Shown here piece by piece: positions 55,075 to 63,449 of a DNA stretch of 64,000 nucleotides (within the stretch, counting starts at the first letter, position 1; the number at the start of each line of letters is the position of its first letter). The position numbers were made by a program, and so were the translations under genes. The notes below the pieces were generated by a model. It worked only from the letters and a program-made list of their open reading frames with translations, did not search any database and was not told the DNA's origin. Source of the DNA: Cellulomonas sp. NS3. GTDB lineage: Bacteria; Actinomycetota; Actinomycetes; Actinomycetales; Cellulomonadaceae. Where the stretch lies: assembly GCF_024757985.1 (NCBI RefSeq), contig NZ_CP103289.1, positions 1,364,001 through 1,428,000 of the forward strand. Direction: 5' to 3'.

Positions 55075-57498
55075 TCAGGCGGTGCGGCGTCCCAGCAGGC
55101 CGGCGACGACCGCGCCGATCGCGAAGAGCGCCACCGCCGCGATGCCCCGGCCGAGGCTCCGCGCGCCCGCACCGTCGACGCCCGCGATCTCGAGCGAGTA
55201 CGCCGTCGCGCCCGCCGCACCCTCGGGCGCACCGAACGCCATGCCCTCGGTGACGGCCCGCTCGGCGCCCGCCTCGATCACGGCGTACTTCACGCCGTAG
55301 TCGCTCGCGGTCGCCCTGCCGCGCTCGGCGAGGAGCGACGTGCCCTCGGTCGAGAGCCGCTGCGCACCGTCGACCAGCGCGGGCGCGCCGTCCGCCGCGG
55401 AGACGAGGCCGTCCGCGAGCTCGGCCGAGCCGTCCGCGGCGCGGCCGATCCCGGCGGCGAGCTCGTCGGCGCCGGACGCGAGCCGCTCGGTGCCGCCGGC
55501 CAGCTCCGCCGCACCGGCGGAGAGGCGGTCCGTGCCCTGCGCGAGGGTCGTCGCGCCGCCGCGCAGCGTCGAGGCTCCGGTCGCGAGCTCGCCGAGACCA
55601 CCGGCGAGCGTGCGCCCGCCGGTCGCGAGCCGGCCCACGCCGGCACGGGCCGCGCCCACGCCGCCCCGCAGGGTCGTCGGACCGTCGGCCGGGGAGCCGA
55701 CCGCGCCCTGGACCTTGCCGATGACGCCCGCCGCCACCAGGTCGATGCCGCCGTCGAGCTGGGCCAGGCCCGCGGTCACGCTCCGGCCGTCCGCCGGGCA
55801 CGTGCCCGGGAGCGACGCGCCGCTCAGGCCGCACTCGACACGGACGATGCCGGGGATCGCCGCCTGCAGCTCGGCCGAGAGCGTGTCGAGACCGGCGATC
55901 ACCGCGGCGTTCGTGCCCGACGCGCCCGCGAGGCGTGCGGCACGGGCCTCGATGACCCGTGCCTGGGCCTCGATCGTCTCCGCCTGGGCGGGGTGCGTGT
56001 CCTGCACCGCCGCCGCGGCCGTCCGCAGCGCCGCGGCGGCCTCCGTGAGGTCGCCGCCCGTGCCCACCAGGGTCGACACGCCCGCGGCGCCCGCCCGGGC
56101 CGTGGCGAGGCCGGCGACCGCGTCGCCCACCCCGAGGCGCACCTCGTTGACGCCGTCGACGAGCGTGTTCGGGGTGCCGACGGCGCCGACCGCCGTGCGG
56201 ATGCTCGCCACGCCGTCGTGCAGCGGCTTCATGCTCTCGGGCAGCAGCCCGATCGACCCGGACAACTGCGCGAGCCCGTCGTCGACCTTGACGAGCCCCG
56301 CGTCGAGCTGCGTGAGCCCGCCGAGCAGCTGCGGGACCGCGGCGCCCGCCGACGTCAGCCCCGCGTCGAGCCGGACCCCGCCGTCGGCGAGCTGCTCCGC
56401 TCCCGTGTCGAGCCGGCGTGCACCCGCCGCGAGCTCGGCCGCGCCGTCGTGCGCGGTGTCGAGGCCCGCCGCGAGCGTGTCGGCACCCGGCGCTGCCTCG
56501 GCCACCAGCCCCGCGGACAGCTCCGCGGCCCCGTCGCGCAGCTGCACGAGCCCGGCGAGCAGCTCGGCCGCACCGTCGTGCAGGCGCAGCAGGTTCGCGT
56601 CGATCTCGAGCGCGCCCGCCGTCAGGTCGACGCCGCTCTGCGCGCCGCTCGCGTAGCTCGCCGAGCCGCCCTTGAACGACGCGCTCGTCAGGGGCGAGAC
56701 CGGGAGCGCCGTGATCGTCGCGGGCGGGACGACACCGCGCGAGATGCGCGCGGTGTAGCCGAGCTCGAGGCTCGACGACCCGATCGGGGGGAACAGCGTC
56801 ATCTGGTAGGTCAGGCGCGTGCCGCCCCGGCCGTCGCCGGAGATGTTCGCCTGCTCGGAGGCGACCGCGGTGAACGTCGGCGGCAGCGTCGTGACGAGCT
56901 GCCCGACCAGCGGCACGACCGTCTCGGCGGTCTCGGACCCGGTGCCGCCCGCGCCGTCGGCGAACTCGACCTCGTCGTCGCGCGCCGTCAGGTTCGTCAC
57001 GGTGTAGCGGACCTCGAGGAGCCCGGAGCGCCCGAGCACCTCGCGCGGCGTGACGGTCTCGCCGTCGAGGCGGTACTCGACGTCGACGCCCAGCGGGAGG
57101 TCGCCCGCGAAGTCGCTCACGGTCCGCAACCGCTGCGCGCCGTCGACGTCCACGGACGTGCGCAGCGCGCCGTCCCGCACGCTCAGGCCGCCGAACCCGT
57201 CGAGGTTGCGCAGGCCCCGCTCGGACACCGGGTTGTCGACGCTCGTGGTGCCGGTCCCGGTGAACGTGAGCTGCTCGTAGACGCGCGCCTCGCGGACCAT
57301 GCCGGAGGCGTCGAGGCGCGCCTGCACGGTCTCGGTGTTCGTGACCTCGACGTCGCCGTCGGTCGCGGCGGGGACGCGCGCAGCGGCGAGCGAGGGCGCG
57401 GCGACGAGCAGCGCGAGCGGCACGGCGACGGCGGCCGTCGCGGCGCGCCGGGTCGTGGTGCGGGACGCGAGGGCAGGGCGGGGGAGGGAGGGACGCAC
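55075..57498 (-). CDS. YhgE/Pip-like heptad-repeat membrane-anchored protein
   Basis: An 807-aa exported protein. The N-terminal signal sequence is AATAAVAVPLALLVAAPSLA. An extracellular beta-rich domain (about 45-260) precedes two long regions (about 265-400 and 570-735) of repeats such as LADGGVRLDAGLTSAG and AGGTERLASGADELAAGIG, the L-x-x-G-A-x-x-L pattern of YhgE/Pip proteins. Between them is a region with two Cys (VECGLSGASLPGTCPADGRS). A single C-terminal TM helix (GIAAVALFAIGAVVAGLLG) ends in RRTA, so the protein is anchored at its C-terminus. The family includes the phage receptor Pip and ESX/T7SS-linked YueB. The start is GTG at 57498. It follows a small membrane-protein gene by 1 bp, so the two are coupled. 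Confidence 0.85.
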   Translation of the reverse strand: MRPSLPRPALASRTTTRRAATAAVAVPLALLVAAPSLAAARVPAATDGDVEVTNTETVQARLDASGMVREARVYEQLTFTGTGTTSVDNPVSERGLRNLDGFGGLSVRDGALRTSVDVDGAQRLRTVSDFAGDLPLGVDVEYRLDGETVTPREVLGRSGLLEVRYTVTNLTARDDEVEFADGAGGTGSETAETVVPLVGQLVTTLPPTFTAVASEQANISGDGRGGTRLTYQMTLFPPIGSSSLELGYTARISRGVVPPATITALPVSPLTSASFKGGSASYASGAQSGVDLTAGALEIDANLLRLHDGAAELLAGLVQLRDGAAELSAGLVAEAAPGADTLAAGLDTAHDGAAELAAGARRLDTGAEQLADGGVRLDAGLTSAGAAVPQLLGGLTQLDAGLVKVDDGLAQLSGSIGLLPESMKPLHDGVASIRTAVGAVGTPNTLVDGVNEVRLGVGDAVAGLATARAGAAGVSTLVGTGGDLTEAAAALRTAAAAVQDTHPAQAETIEAQARVIEARAARLAGASGTNAAVIAGLDTLSAELQAAIPGIVRVECGLSGASLPGTCPADGRSVTAGLAQLDGGIDLVAAGVIGKVQGAVGSPADGPTTLRGGVGAARAGVGRLATGGRTLAGGLGELATGASTLRGGATTLAQGTDRLSAGAAELAGGTERLASGADELAAGIGRAADGSAELADGLVSAADGAPALVDGAQRLSTEGTSLLAERGRATASDYGVKYAVIEAGAERAVTEGMAFGAPEGAAGATAYSLEIAGVDGAGARSLGRGIAAVALFAIGAVVAGLLGRRTA

Positions 57499-57499
57499 G

Positions 57500-58123
57500 T
57501 CAGGACTCCTGGGTGTGCTGGAGGGGGCGCGGGGCGGACCACTGCGGGGCGGCGTGCCCGTGCGCGACGTCGTCGTCGGCCCGGGTCGGCGCGTCCGGGT
57601 GCGGCTCCGGCGGTGCGGACGCGGCGCGCTCCCGGCCGCCGCTGAGGGCGTCGAGCAGCGCGGTCGCGACGAAGCCCGCCCCGGCGGCGAGCAGCACGGT
57701 CGTGGCGGCGGCGGGCGAGGTGGCCACGACGCCGGACGGGTCGGCGCTGTACGCCGCCTCGTACGCACCGGCCAGCGCGGCGGCGCCGAGCAGCGTCGCC
57801 CACAGCGGCAGCGCCCCGCGCGTCCCGGCGGCGAGCAGCGTGCACGCGAGGACCACGAGCAGCACCGCCACGGCCCGGCCGCTCGGCGCGTCGGGCAGCA
57901 CGGCGGCACGCAGCGCGTACCCGACCCAGGCCGCCGCGAGACCCGCGGCGAACGCGCCGGCGCGCTGTGCGGGCGGCCGGTCGGGCACGAGCCCGAGGGC
58001 GCCGCCGAGCGCGGTGCCGAGCAGGGCGACGGCCTGCGTCTCGGGGCCGAGCACCCCGCTGAGCAGGACGAGGACGGCGGCGAGAGCCGCGAGGACGGAC
58101 CCGGCGAGCAACGGACGTGTCAT
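57500..58123 (-). CDS. Small polytopic membrane protein
   Basis: A 207-aa protein with about six hydrophobic segments (LLAGSVLAALAAVLVLLSGV, VALLGTALGGALGLV, FAAGLAAAWVGYALRAAVLP, VAVLLVVLACTLLAAG, LWATLLGAAALAGAYEAAYS, AAATTVLLAAGAGFVATALL) and a polar cytoplasmic tail rich in His, Pro and Asp. I do not recognise the family. It is first in a two-gene operon with the heptad-repeat protein and is likely its membrane partner. Confidence 0.8.
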   Translation of the reverse strand: MTRPLLAGSVLAALAAVLVLLSGVLGPETQAVALLGTALGGALGLVPDRPPAQRAGAFAAGLAAAWVGYALRAAVLPDAPSGRAVAVLLVVLACTLLAAGTRGALPLWATLLGAAALAGAYEAAYSADPSGVVATSPAAATTVLLAAGAGFVATALLDALSGGRERAASAPPEPHPDAPTRADDDVAHGHAAPQWSAPRPLQHTQES

Positions 58124-58476
58124 GACCACCTCGGTGTGGTGCGTGCGCCCGGAGGCGCACGAGGGCGTGCGGGACCGTGCGACCGGCTGCTCGTGGAGCG
58201 GGGGCGGCCACGCGTGGGTGTGGTGCGCGGTGTGGTGCGCGGTGTGCTGTGCGTCGGGTCGCGGTGGTGGTCCGCGAGCGGGTGGGGGAACGCAGCCGTC
58301 CGGCGGGGCAGCCGGCGTCGTTGCCGGTCCGCCCCACCGGAGCGGAGCGACCACTGTCTAGCAGCGTCACGGATACGGCGAACAGTCGGTACCAGGTACT
58401 TGGGGGCGGAACGGGTCACATCGTTATGGCGCCGTGATCTCCGTCACTCCCCGGCCGTCCGGGTTAGCGTGCGGGC
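58124..58476. other. Divergent intergenic region
   Basis: 353 bp without a credible gene, between the membrane-protein operon and the SDR gene. It contains three 12-bp tandem repeats (58218-58253). The A/T-richer stretch at 58375-58435 is where the promoter of the SDR gene probably lies; I could not pick clear -35 and -10 boxes. Confidence 0.6.
58218..58253. repeat. Three tandem 12-bp repeats
   Basis: GTGTGGTGCGCG occurs twice (58218-58229, 58230-58241), followed by GTGTGCTGTGCG with two changes (58242-58253). It lies about 95 bp upstream of the small membrane-protein gene. It may be a direct-repeat binding site (12 bp is close to one helical turn) or a slippage repeat. Confidence 0.75.
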
Positions 58477-59469
58477 ATGAGTGCTCTCTCGGTCCTGTTC
58501 CTCGGCGGCAGCGGCATCATCAGCTCCGCCTCCACGCGCCTCGCCGTCGAGCGCGGCCTCGACCTCACGGTGCTCAACCGCGGCGAGAGCACCACGCGCC
58601 CGCTGCCCGACGGCGTCCGGACCCTCCGCGTGGACGTCCGGGACCCGGCGTCGGTCCGCGAGGCGCTCGGCGACCGGGAGTTCGACGCCGTCGTCGACTG
58701 GGTGGCCTTCACCCCCGAGCACGTGCGCACGGACGTCGAGCTGTTCACCGGACGCACCGGGCAGTACGTGTTCATCAGCTCCGCCTCCGCCTACCAGACG
58801 CCGCCCGCCCGGCTGCCGGTGACCGAGTCGACCCCGCTGCGCAACCCGCACTGGCAGTACTCGCGCGACAAGATCGCGTGCGAGGACCTGCTCGTGCGCG
58901 CGTACCGGGAGGACGGCTTCCCCGCGACGGTCGTGCGGCCCTCGCACACGTACGACCGCACGCTCGTCCCGCTCGACGGGGGCTGGACGGCCCTCGAGCG
59001 CATGCGCCAGGGCAAGGAGGTCGTGGTGCACGGGGACGGGACGTCCCTGTGGACGCTCACGCACCACACCGACTTCGCCCAGGGTTTCGTGCCGCTGCTC
59101 GGCCACCCGCGCACGCTCGGGGAGGCGTTCCACCTGACGTCGGACGACGTGCTGACGTGGGACCAGATCACGCACGCCCTCGCCGCGGCGGCCGGCGTCG
59201 AGGCGCGCATCGTGCACGTGCCCTCGGACGTCATCGCGTCCCACGACCCCGAGTGGGGCGCCGGGCTCCTCGGCGACAAGGCGCACTCGATGGTCTTCGA
59301 CAACACCAAGGTGCGCAGCGTGGTGCCCGGCTACCGCGCGACCGTGCCGTTCGAGCAGGGCGCCCGCGAGATCGTCGACTGGTTCGACGCCGACCCGGCC
59401 CGCAAGGTCGTCGACGCGGGCCTCGACGCGCTCATGGACCGGCTCGTGGAGACGTACCGCGTGCGCTGA
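58477..59469 (+). CDS. NAD-dependent epimerase/dehydratase-like extended SDR protein
   Basis: A 330-aa Rossmann protein. The nucleotide motif VLFLGGSGIISSASTRLAVE is of the atypical GGTGxI form, followed by FDAVVDWVAFTPEHVRTDVE, YVFISSASAYQ, the YSRDKIACEDLL segment with the catalytic Tyr-Lys spacing, and FPATVVRPSHTYD. It resembles bacterial and chloroplast SDR proteins such as the CSP41-like atypical subgroup. The substrate is unknown, possibly a nucleotide sugar or RNA. It is a single gene ending at a bidirectional terminator. Confidence 0.85.
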   Translation: MSALSVLFLGGSGIISSASTRLAVERGLDLTVLNRGESTTRPLPDGVRTLRVDVRDPASVREALGDREFDAVVDWVAFTPEHVRTDVELFTGRTGQYVFISSASAYQTPPARLPVTESTPLRNPHWQYSRDKIACEDLLVRAYREDGFPATVVRPSHTYDRTLVPLDGGWTALERMRQGKEVVVHGDGTSLWTLTHHTDFAQGFVPLLGHPRTLGEAFHLTSDDVLTWDQITHALAAAAGVEARIVHVPSDVIASHDPEWGAGLLGDKAHSMVFDNTKVRSVVPGYRATVPFEQGAREIVDWFDADPARKVVDAGLDALMDRLVETYRVR

Positions 59470-59489
59470 GGCCGCACGCGGTACGACGA

Positions 59490-59526
59490 CGAGAGCGCCC
59501 GGCCCCCGGAGGGGCGGGCGCTCTCG
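59490..59526. terminator. Bidirectional terminator
   Basis: A 12-bp perfect stem CGAGAGCGCCCG (59490-59501) with CGGGCGCTCTCG (59515-59526), extended inward by further GC pairs, lies between the SDR gene and the convergent NlpC/P60 gene. Confidence 0.88.
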
Positions 59527-59544
59527 TGACGTGCGGGGCTGAGG

Positions 59545-60345
59545 TCAGCCGACCCGGATGAAGACCGGGCTGGACTGCCAGATCGAGCGCAGCTGGATCG
59601 TCTTGCCCGGGCGGGGCGCGTCGAGCTGCATGCCGTCGCCGGCGTAGATCGAGATGTGACCGGGCGACCAAATGAGGTCACCGGGCTGGGCGTCCGCACG
59701 CGAGACGACGGTGCCGGCGTGGCGCTGCTCGGCCGACGTGCGGGGGAGCGTGATGCCGACCTGCGCGAACACGTAGGACGTGTAGCCGGAGCAGTCGAAG
59801 CCGTCGGGGGTCGTGCCGCCCGAGACGTACGGGACGCCGATGTAGCGGGCCGCGATCTCGACGATCGCGTTGCCGACGGCCGAGGCGGGGACCTGCGTCA
59901 CGGCGGCCTGCTCCGCGGGGGCCTCCTCGACGACGGCGGCACGCGCGGTGCTGCGCGAGGTGCTCGCGGCGCGCGTCTCGACGACGGGCTCCGGCTCGGG
60001 CTCCGGCGGGGGCGGCGGCGTCACGGCGGTGAGCGTCGGGGCGTCGAAGCCCCACACCGCGTCCGGCGCGGCCGCGACGACCGGGGAGGTCTCGAGGAGC
60101 GCGCGGGCCGAGGCGGTGAGGACGGTGCTGTCGACCGCGGCGAGCGAGGCTCCACCGGCGCTGCTGCCCTCGGCGGAGGCGGGGACCGCGACCATGCCGA
60201 TCATGAGGCCGGAGCCGGCCGCGACGACCGCCGAGCGGCGACCCGCCGTGGCGATGCCGGCGCTGGTGGCCGTGGCGAGGTCGGTGAGGGGGGTCGTCGG
60301 CCGGCCGGGCGACCGGCGACGTCCGTGAGACGTGCTCGAGGGCAT
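59545..60345 (-). CDS. NlpC/P60 peptidoglycan endopeptidase under c-di-AMP control
   Basis: A 266-aa secreted hydrolase. A long Ser/Arg-rich n-region is followed by a hydrophobic signal segment (VVAAGSGLMIGMVAVPASA). A Pro/Glu linker (PPPPPEPEPEPVVE) leads to the C-terminal NlpC/P60 domain (about 155-266). There, Cys of GFDCSGYTSYVFAQVGI and His of LIWSPGHISIYAGDGMQLD form the catalytic pair that cuts D-Glu-diaminopimelate bonds. PRTSAEQRHAGTVVSRADAQ is typical of the family. The ATG at 60345 lies just after a ydaO-type riboswitch, a frequent arrangement for actinobacterial cell-wall hydrolases. Confidence 0.95.
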   Translation of the reverse strand: MPSSTSHGRRRSPGRPTTPLTDLATATSAGIATAGRRSAVVAAGSGLMIGMVAVPASAEGSSAGGASLAAVDSTVLTASARALLETSPVVAAAPDAVWGFDAPTLTAVTPPPPPEPEPEPVVETRAASTSRSTARAAVVEEAPAEQAAVTQVPASAVGNAIVEIAARYIGVPYVSGGTTPDGFDCSGYTSYVFAQVGITLPRTSAEQRHAGTVVSRADAQPGDLIWSPGHISIYAGDGMQLDAPRPGKTIQLRSIWQSSPVFIRVG

Positions 60346-60357
60346 GCAGAACCTCTC

Positions 60358-60545
60358 CAGACGCCTACGAGGTGAGCTGTCGGGTTCGGGCTGGAGAACG
60401 CCCGGCCGGTCAGGTTCGACCGGCTTCACCCCAAGGACACCGCACGGATGCCCACAAGTGGGTCCCCCGCTCCTGCCAGCGAGACTCGAACTGACCGCGG
60501 GTGGTGGCAGGACTCGGCGATCCACCTCAGGCCGCCCCAGGAGGG
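60358..60545 (-). ncRNA. c-di-AMP riboswitch (ydaO/yuaA class)
   Basis: The 5' leader of the NlpC/P60 gene, read on the minus strand, carries hallmark conserved blocks of the ydaO class in order: GATCGCCGAGTCCTGCC near 60525, GGGGGACCCACTTGTGGG near 60460, CCTTGGGGTGAAGCCGG near 60432, and CCGACAGCTCACCTCGTAGG ending near 60363. The short distance to the start codon suggests control of translation or of a hidden terminator. In actinobacteria c-di-AMP binding typically turns off expression of cell-wall hydrolase and rpf genes. Confidence 0.93.
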
Positions 60546-60557
60546 TGGGGCGCGACG

Positions 60558-60587
60558 ATGTTAGGCATGGCGTCCGCGATATGTCAC
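60558..60587 (-). promoter_or_regulatory. Promoter of the riboswitch-NlpC/P60 transcript
   Basis: On the minus strand GTGACA (60587-60582) and TAACAT (60563-60558) are 18 bp apart, placing the start of transcription near 60550, right before the riboswitch. Confidence 0.6.
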
Positions 60588-60792
60588 GGCAAGGTCACGG
60601 GTGAACACGTGTCCAGGTCGCACGATCACCCGATGGGATGACGTGCGTCACCCCTGGAACGGGAGGAGCACGCGTAAATCCGGCGCAGGCACCCGATCGG
60701 CGGGCCGCCGGGTGTGACGAGCGCCTCACTCGGCCAGCGCGGGCGTACGCTCGCGGCTCGGGGCCGTCGCGGCCCCTCCGAGGGGGCACGTG

Positions 60793-61944
60793 ATGGGTCC
60801 GCTGAGCCTGGGCATCGTCTCGACGTCGCGCAAGGAGGACGAGCGGAGGCTCGCGGTCCACCCCGCGCACCTCGAGCGCATCGACCCCGGCCTCCGTGCG
60901 CGGATCACGCTCGAGGAGGGCTACGGCGAGCGGCTCGGGGTGCCCGACGCGGAGCTCGCGCAGCTGGTCGGCGGCCTCGCGCCCCGTGCGCAGGTGGTCG
61001 CCGGGTCCGACGTCGTGCTCCTGCCCAAGCCGCAGGTCGAGGACCTCGAGGCGATGCGCGCCGGCCAGGTGCTGTGGGGCTGGCCGCACTGCGTGCAGGA
61101 CGTCGCGCTCACCCAGGTCGCGATCGACCACGGGCTGACGCTCCTCGCGTTCGAGGCGATGAACCACTGGGCCGACGACGGCGGGTTCGGCCTGCACGTC
61201 TTCCACAAGAACAACGAGATCGCCGGCTACTGCTCCGTGGTGCACGCGCTCCAGCTGGTCGGCCTGACGGGCGACTACGGGCGCCGGCTGTCCGCGGTGG
61301 TCCTGGGCTTCGGGGCGACGGCGCGCGGCGCGGTGACCGCCCTCCTGGCGCACGGCGTGCACGACGTCGAGGTCGTGACGCACCGGGGCGTCGCCGCGGT
61401 CGGGGCGCCGATCCACCAGACGCGGATCGTGCACCTCGAGCCGGACGGCCAGGTGGACACGGGGGAGGGGCGCGTGGCGGTGGCGGACTTCCTCGCCGGG
61501 CACGACGTCGTCGTCAACTGCACGTTGCAGGACCCCCAGCGTCCGGTGGTGTACCTGCGCACCGAGGACCTCGCGGCGTTCCGGCGCGGGAGCCTCGTGG
61601 TCGACGTCTCGTGCGACGCGGGGATGGGCTTCGAGTGGGCCAGGCCCACGTCGTTCCGCGACCCGGTGTTCGAGGTCGGCGACCACATCACCTACTACGG
61701 CGTCGACCACAGCCCGTCCTACCTGTGGAGCTCGGCGTCCTGGGAGATCAGCGAGGCGGTGCTGCCGTTCCTCGCAGGGGTCATGGGCGGTCCGGACGCG
61801 TGGGCGCGCGACGAGACCCTGCGGCGCGCGATCGAGGTGCGCGACGGCCACGTCCTGAACCCGGCGATCCTCGCGTTCCAGGGCCGCGCCGCCGAGCACC
61901 CGCACGAGCGCTCGGTGACGGGACAGGGTCCCGTCACGGCCTGA
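60793..61944 (+). CDS. N5-(carboxyethyl)ornithine synthase / alanine-dehydrogenase-family enzyme
   Basis: A 383-aa NAD(P)-dependent enzyme of the alanine dehydrogenase/PNT superfamily. LGIVSTSRKEDERRLAVHPA at the start and GQVLWGWPHCVQDVALTQVA are close to carboxyethylornithine synthase, which reductively condenses pyruvate with ornithine or lysine. The nucleotide-binding motif is AVVLGFGATARGAVTALLAH, followed by VVVNCTLQDP and LVVDVSCDAGMGFEWARPTS. The exact substrate is uncertain. The ATG at 60793 has AGGGGG 6 nt upstream; the GTG at 60790 is an alternative. Confidence 0.85.
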   Translation: MGPLSLGIVSTSRKEDERRLAVHPAHLERIDPGLRARITLEEGYGERLGVPDAELAQLVGGLAPRAQVVAGSDVVLLPKPQVEDLEAMRAGQVLWGWPHCVQDVALTQVAIDHGLTLLAFEAMNHWADDGGFGLHVFHKNNEIAGYCSVVHALQLVGLTGDYGRRLSAVVLGFGATARGAVTALLAHGVHDVEVVTHRGVAAVGAPIHQTRIVHLEPDGQVDTGEGRVAVADFLAGHDVVVNCTLQDPQRPVVYLRTEDLAAFRRGSLVVDVSCDAGMGFEWARPTSFRDPVFEVGDHITYYGVDHSPSYLWSSASWEISEAVLPFLAGVMGGPDAWARDETLRRAIEVRDGHVLNPAILAFQGRAAEHPHERSVTGQGPVTA

Positions 61945-62008
61945 GCACGGTGCGCTGGCGCGCGCCGACCCGGCGTCGGGGAGCGCTCGTGCGGGGCGTG
62001 CGCGGGGC

Positions 62009-62251
62009 TCAGAGCCTGGCGTGCAGGCAGTGCGTGCTCACGTTCTCCGTCGCCTCGTCGAGCAGCGCGCGCAGCGCGGCGTAGCGCGCCCGACGGGCGT
62101 CGTCCCCGGGCTCGCGTGGACCGTGGCGCTCGACCGCGTGGTGCGCCTCGGACGTCGCACGGGCGAGCTCGAACCACGTCGCCCCGGCGTACGCCGCACG
62201 GACCTCGCGCGTGACGTCGTCGGCCCTGAGGTCGTCCTCGGCTCCGGCCAT
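62009..62251 (-). CDS. Small hypothetical protein
   Basis: An 80-aa mostly helical protein (AGAEDDLRADDVTREVRAAY; SEAHHAVERHGPREPGDDAR). I recognise no family. The ATG at 62251 was chosen because of the strong GGAGGGGTGGGAG upstream; longer forms include low-complexity Arg/Pro residues. It is convergent with the preceding enzyme and divergent from the GH113-like gene. Confidence 0.6.
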   Translation of the reverse strand: MAGAEDDLRADDVTREVRAAYAGATWFELARATSEAHHAVERHGPREPGDDARRARYAALRALLDEATENVSTHCLHARL

Positions 62252-62398
62252 CTCCCACCCCTCCTCGTGAGCTCCCAGCGTCTCCCCGACCTCCGACACG
62301 GCCGCGGCGCCACGCCGGGTGGCGGCTGTGGGGCGGGGGGCTCCTGGAGAGGAGGAGTCGACGGCGTGCCGCGTGATGCACCCCGGCGGGAGCCCCGG

Positions 62399-62410
62399 CG
62401 AATCGATTCG
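62399..62410. promoter_or_regulatory. Palindrome CGAATCGATTCG, candidate operator
   Basis: A perfect 12-bp palindrome, A/T-rich for this genome, 80 bp upstream of the GH113-like gene. Its size and CG-centred symmetry resemble LacI-family sites, but no local regulator is assigned. Confidence 0.45.
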
Positions 62411-62490
62411 ACGTAGCCTGTGCTCGCGCGCGAGGGGCGGAGGCCCGCCCCGTCGGGCGCGGCGACGACGACTCGACGGGGAGTGCACGG

Positions 62491-63444
62491 ATGAAGCAGC
62501 TCGACGGCTGGATCGCGGGGATGACGTGGGGCTGGGGCTCCCGGCGCGGGGAGTGGACCGGGCCCGAGGCGGAGCGCTCGATGTCCCTGATGGTCGAGCG
62601 GCTCGGAGTGACCTGGACGGCGATCACGTTCTTCACGCTGCAGGACACCCCGCAGTCGACCGAGATCCGCTTCCGCGACGAGCCCACCGTGAGCGACGAC
62701 GAGGTGCGTGCGGCGATCCGCGGCGCGCACGAGCGCGGGCTCCAGGTCGTGCTCAAGCCGGTCGTGAACTGCGCCGACGGCACGTGGCGCGCGCACATCA
62801 ACTTCTTCGACCACGACGTGCCGTGCGAGCCGAAGTGGAGCGAGTGGTTCGCGAGCTACACCGCGTTCGTGGTGCACCACGCCCGCATCGCCCAGGAGGA
62901 GGGCGCGGAGATGCTCTGCATCGGCTGCGAGATGGTGCAGACGGACCGGCGCGAGCGGGAGTGGCGCGAGCTCGTGCGCCAGGTGCGCGCCGTGTACTCC
63001 GGGCTCGTCACGTACAACTGCGACAAGTACCAGGAGGACCGCGTCACGTGGTGGGACGCGGTCGACGTGATCTCGTCGAGCGGCTACTACCCGGAGGACG
63101 ACTGGGAGAACCAGCTGGACCGCATCGAGCCCGTCGTGCGTGCGCACGGCAAGCCGTTCTTCTTCATGGAGGCCGGCTGCCCGAGCCGCACGGGGTCACC
63201 GGCGCTGCCCAACGACTGGGCGCTCCCCGGGGAGCCGAGCGAGGCCGCGCAGCGCGCGTGGTACGAGGCCGCGTTCGCCGCGACCGGACCCCGCGACTGG
63301 GTCGAGGGCTTCATGCTGTGGGACTGGCCCGCGCGCCTGTACGACGAGGCGGACGCGGCCGGCAACGACGACTACTGCATGTTCGGCAAGCAGGCCGAGC
63401 GCACGGTCCGGGAGCACTACGCGGCCCAGGTCCGCCGGGGCTGA
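62491..63444 (+). CDS. Glycoside hydrolase, GH113-like TIM barrel
   Basis: A 317-aa (beta/alpha)8 enzyme. GWIAGMTWGWGSRRGEW opens the barrel, LQVVLKPVVNC is a core strand, and AEMLCIGCEMVQTDRRER contains the likely acid/base Glu147. PFFFMEAGCPSRTGS carries the likely nucleophile Glu227, and EGFMLWDWPARLYDE follows. Order and spacing fit GH113 (beta-mannanases) and related clan GH-A enzymes. There is no signal peptide, so it would act inside the cell on imported oligosaccharides. The ATG at 62491 is preceded by GGGGAG. Confidence 0.85.
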   Translation: MKQLDGWIAGMTWGWGSRRGEWTGPEAERSMSLMVERLGVTWTAITFFTLQDTPQSTEIRFRDEPTVSDDEVRAAIRGAHERGLQVVLKPVVNCADGTWRAHINFFDHDVPCEPKWSEWFASYTAFVVHHARIAQEEGAEMLCIGCEMVQTDRREREWRELVRQVRAVYSGLVTYNCDKYQEDRVTWWDAVDVISSSGYYPEDDWENQLDRIEPVVRAHGKPFFFMEAGCPSRTGSPALPNDWALPGEPSEAAQRAWYEAAFAATGPRDWVEGFMLWDWPARLYDEADAAGNDDYCMFGKQAERTVREHYAAQVRRG

Positions 63445-63449
63445 CGGCG

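Noticed and set aside
60400-60440. tRNA-like GGTTCGA/T-loop element
   Set aside because: No acceptor stem or anticodon arm; the element is part of the c-di-AMP riboswitch fold.
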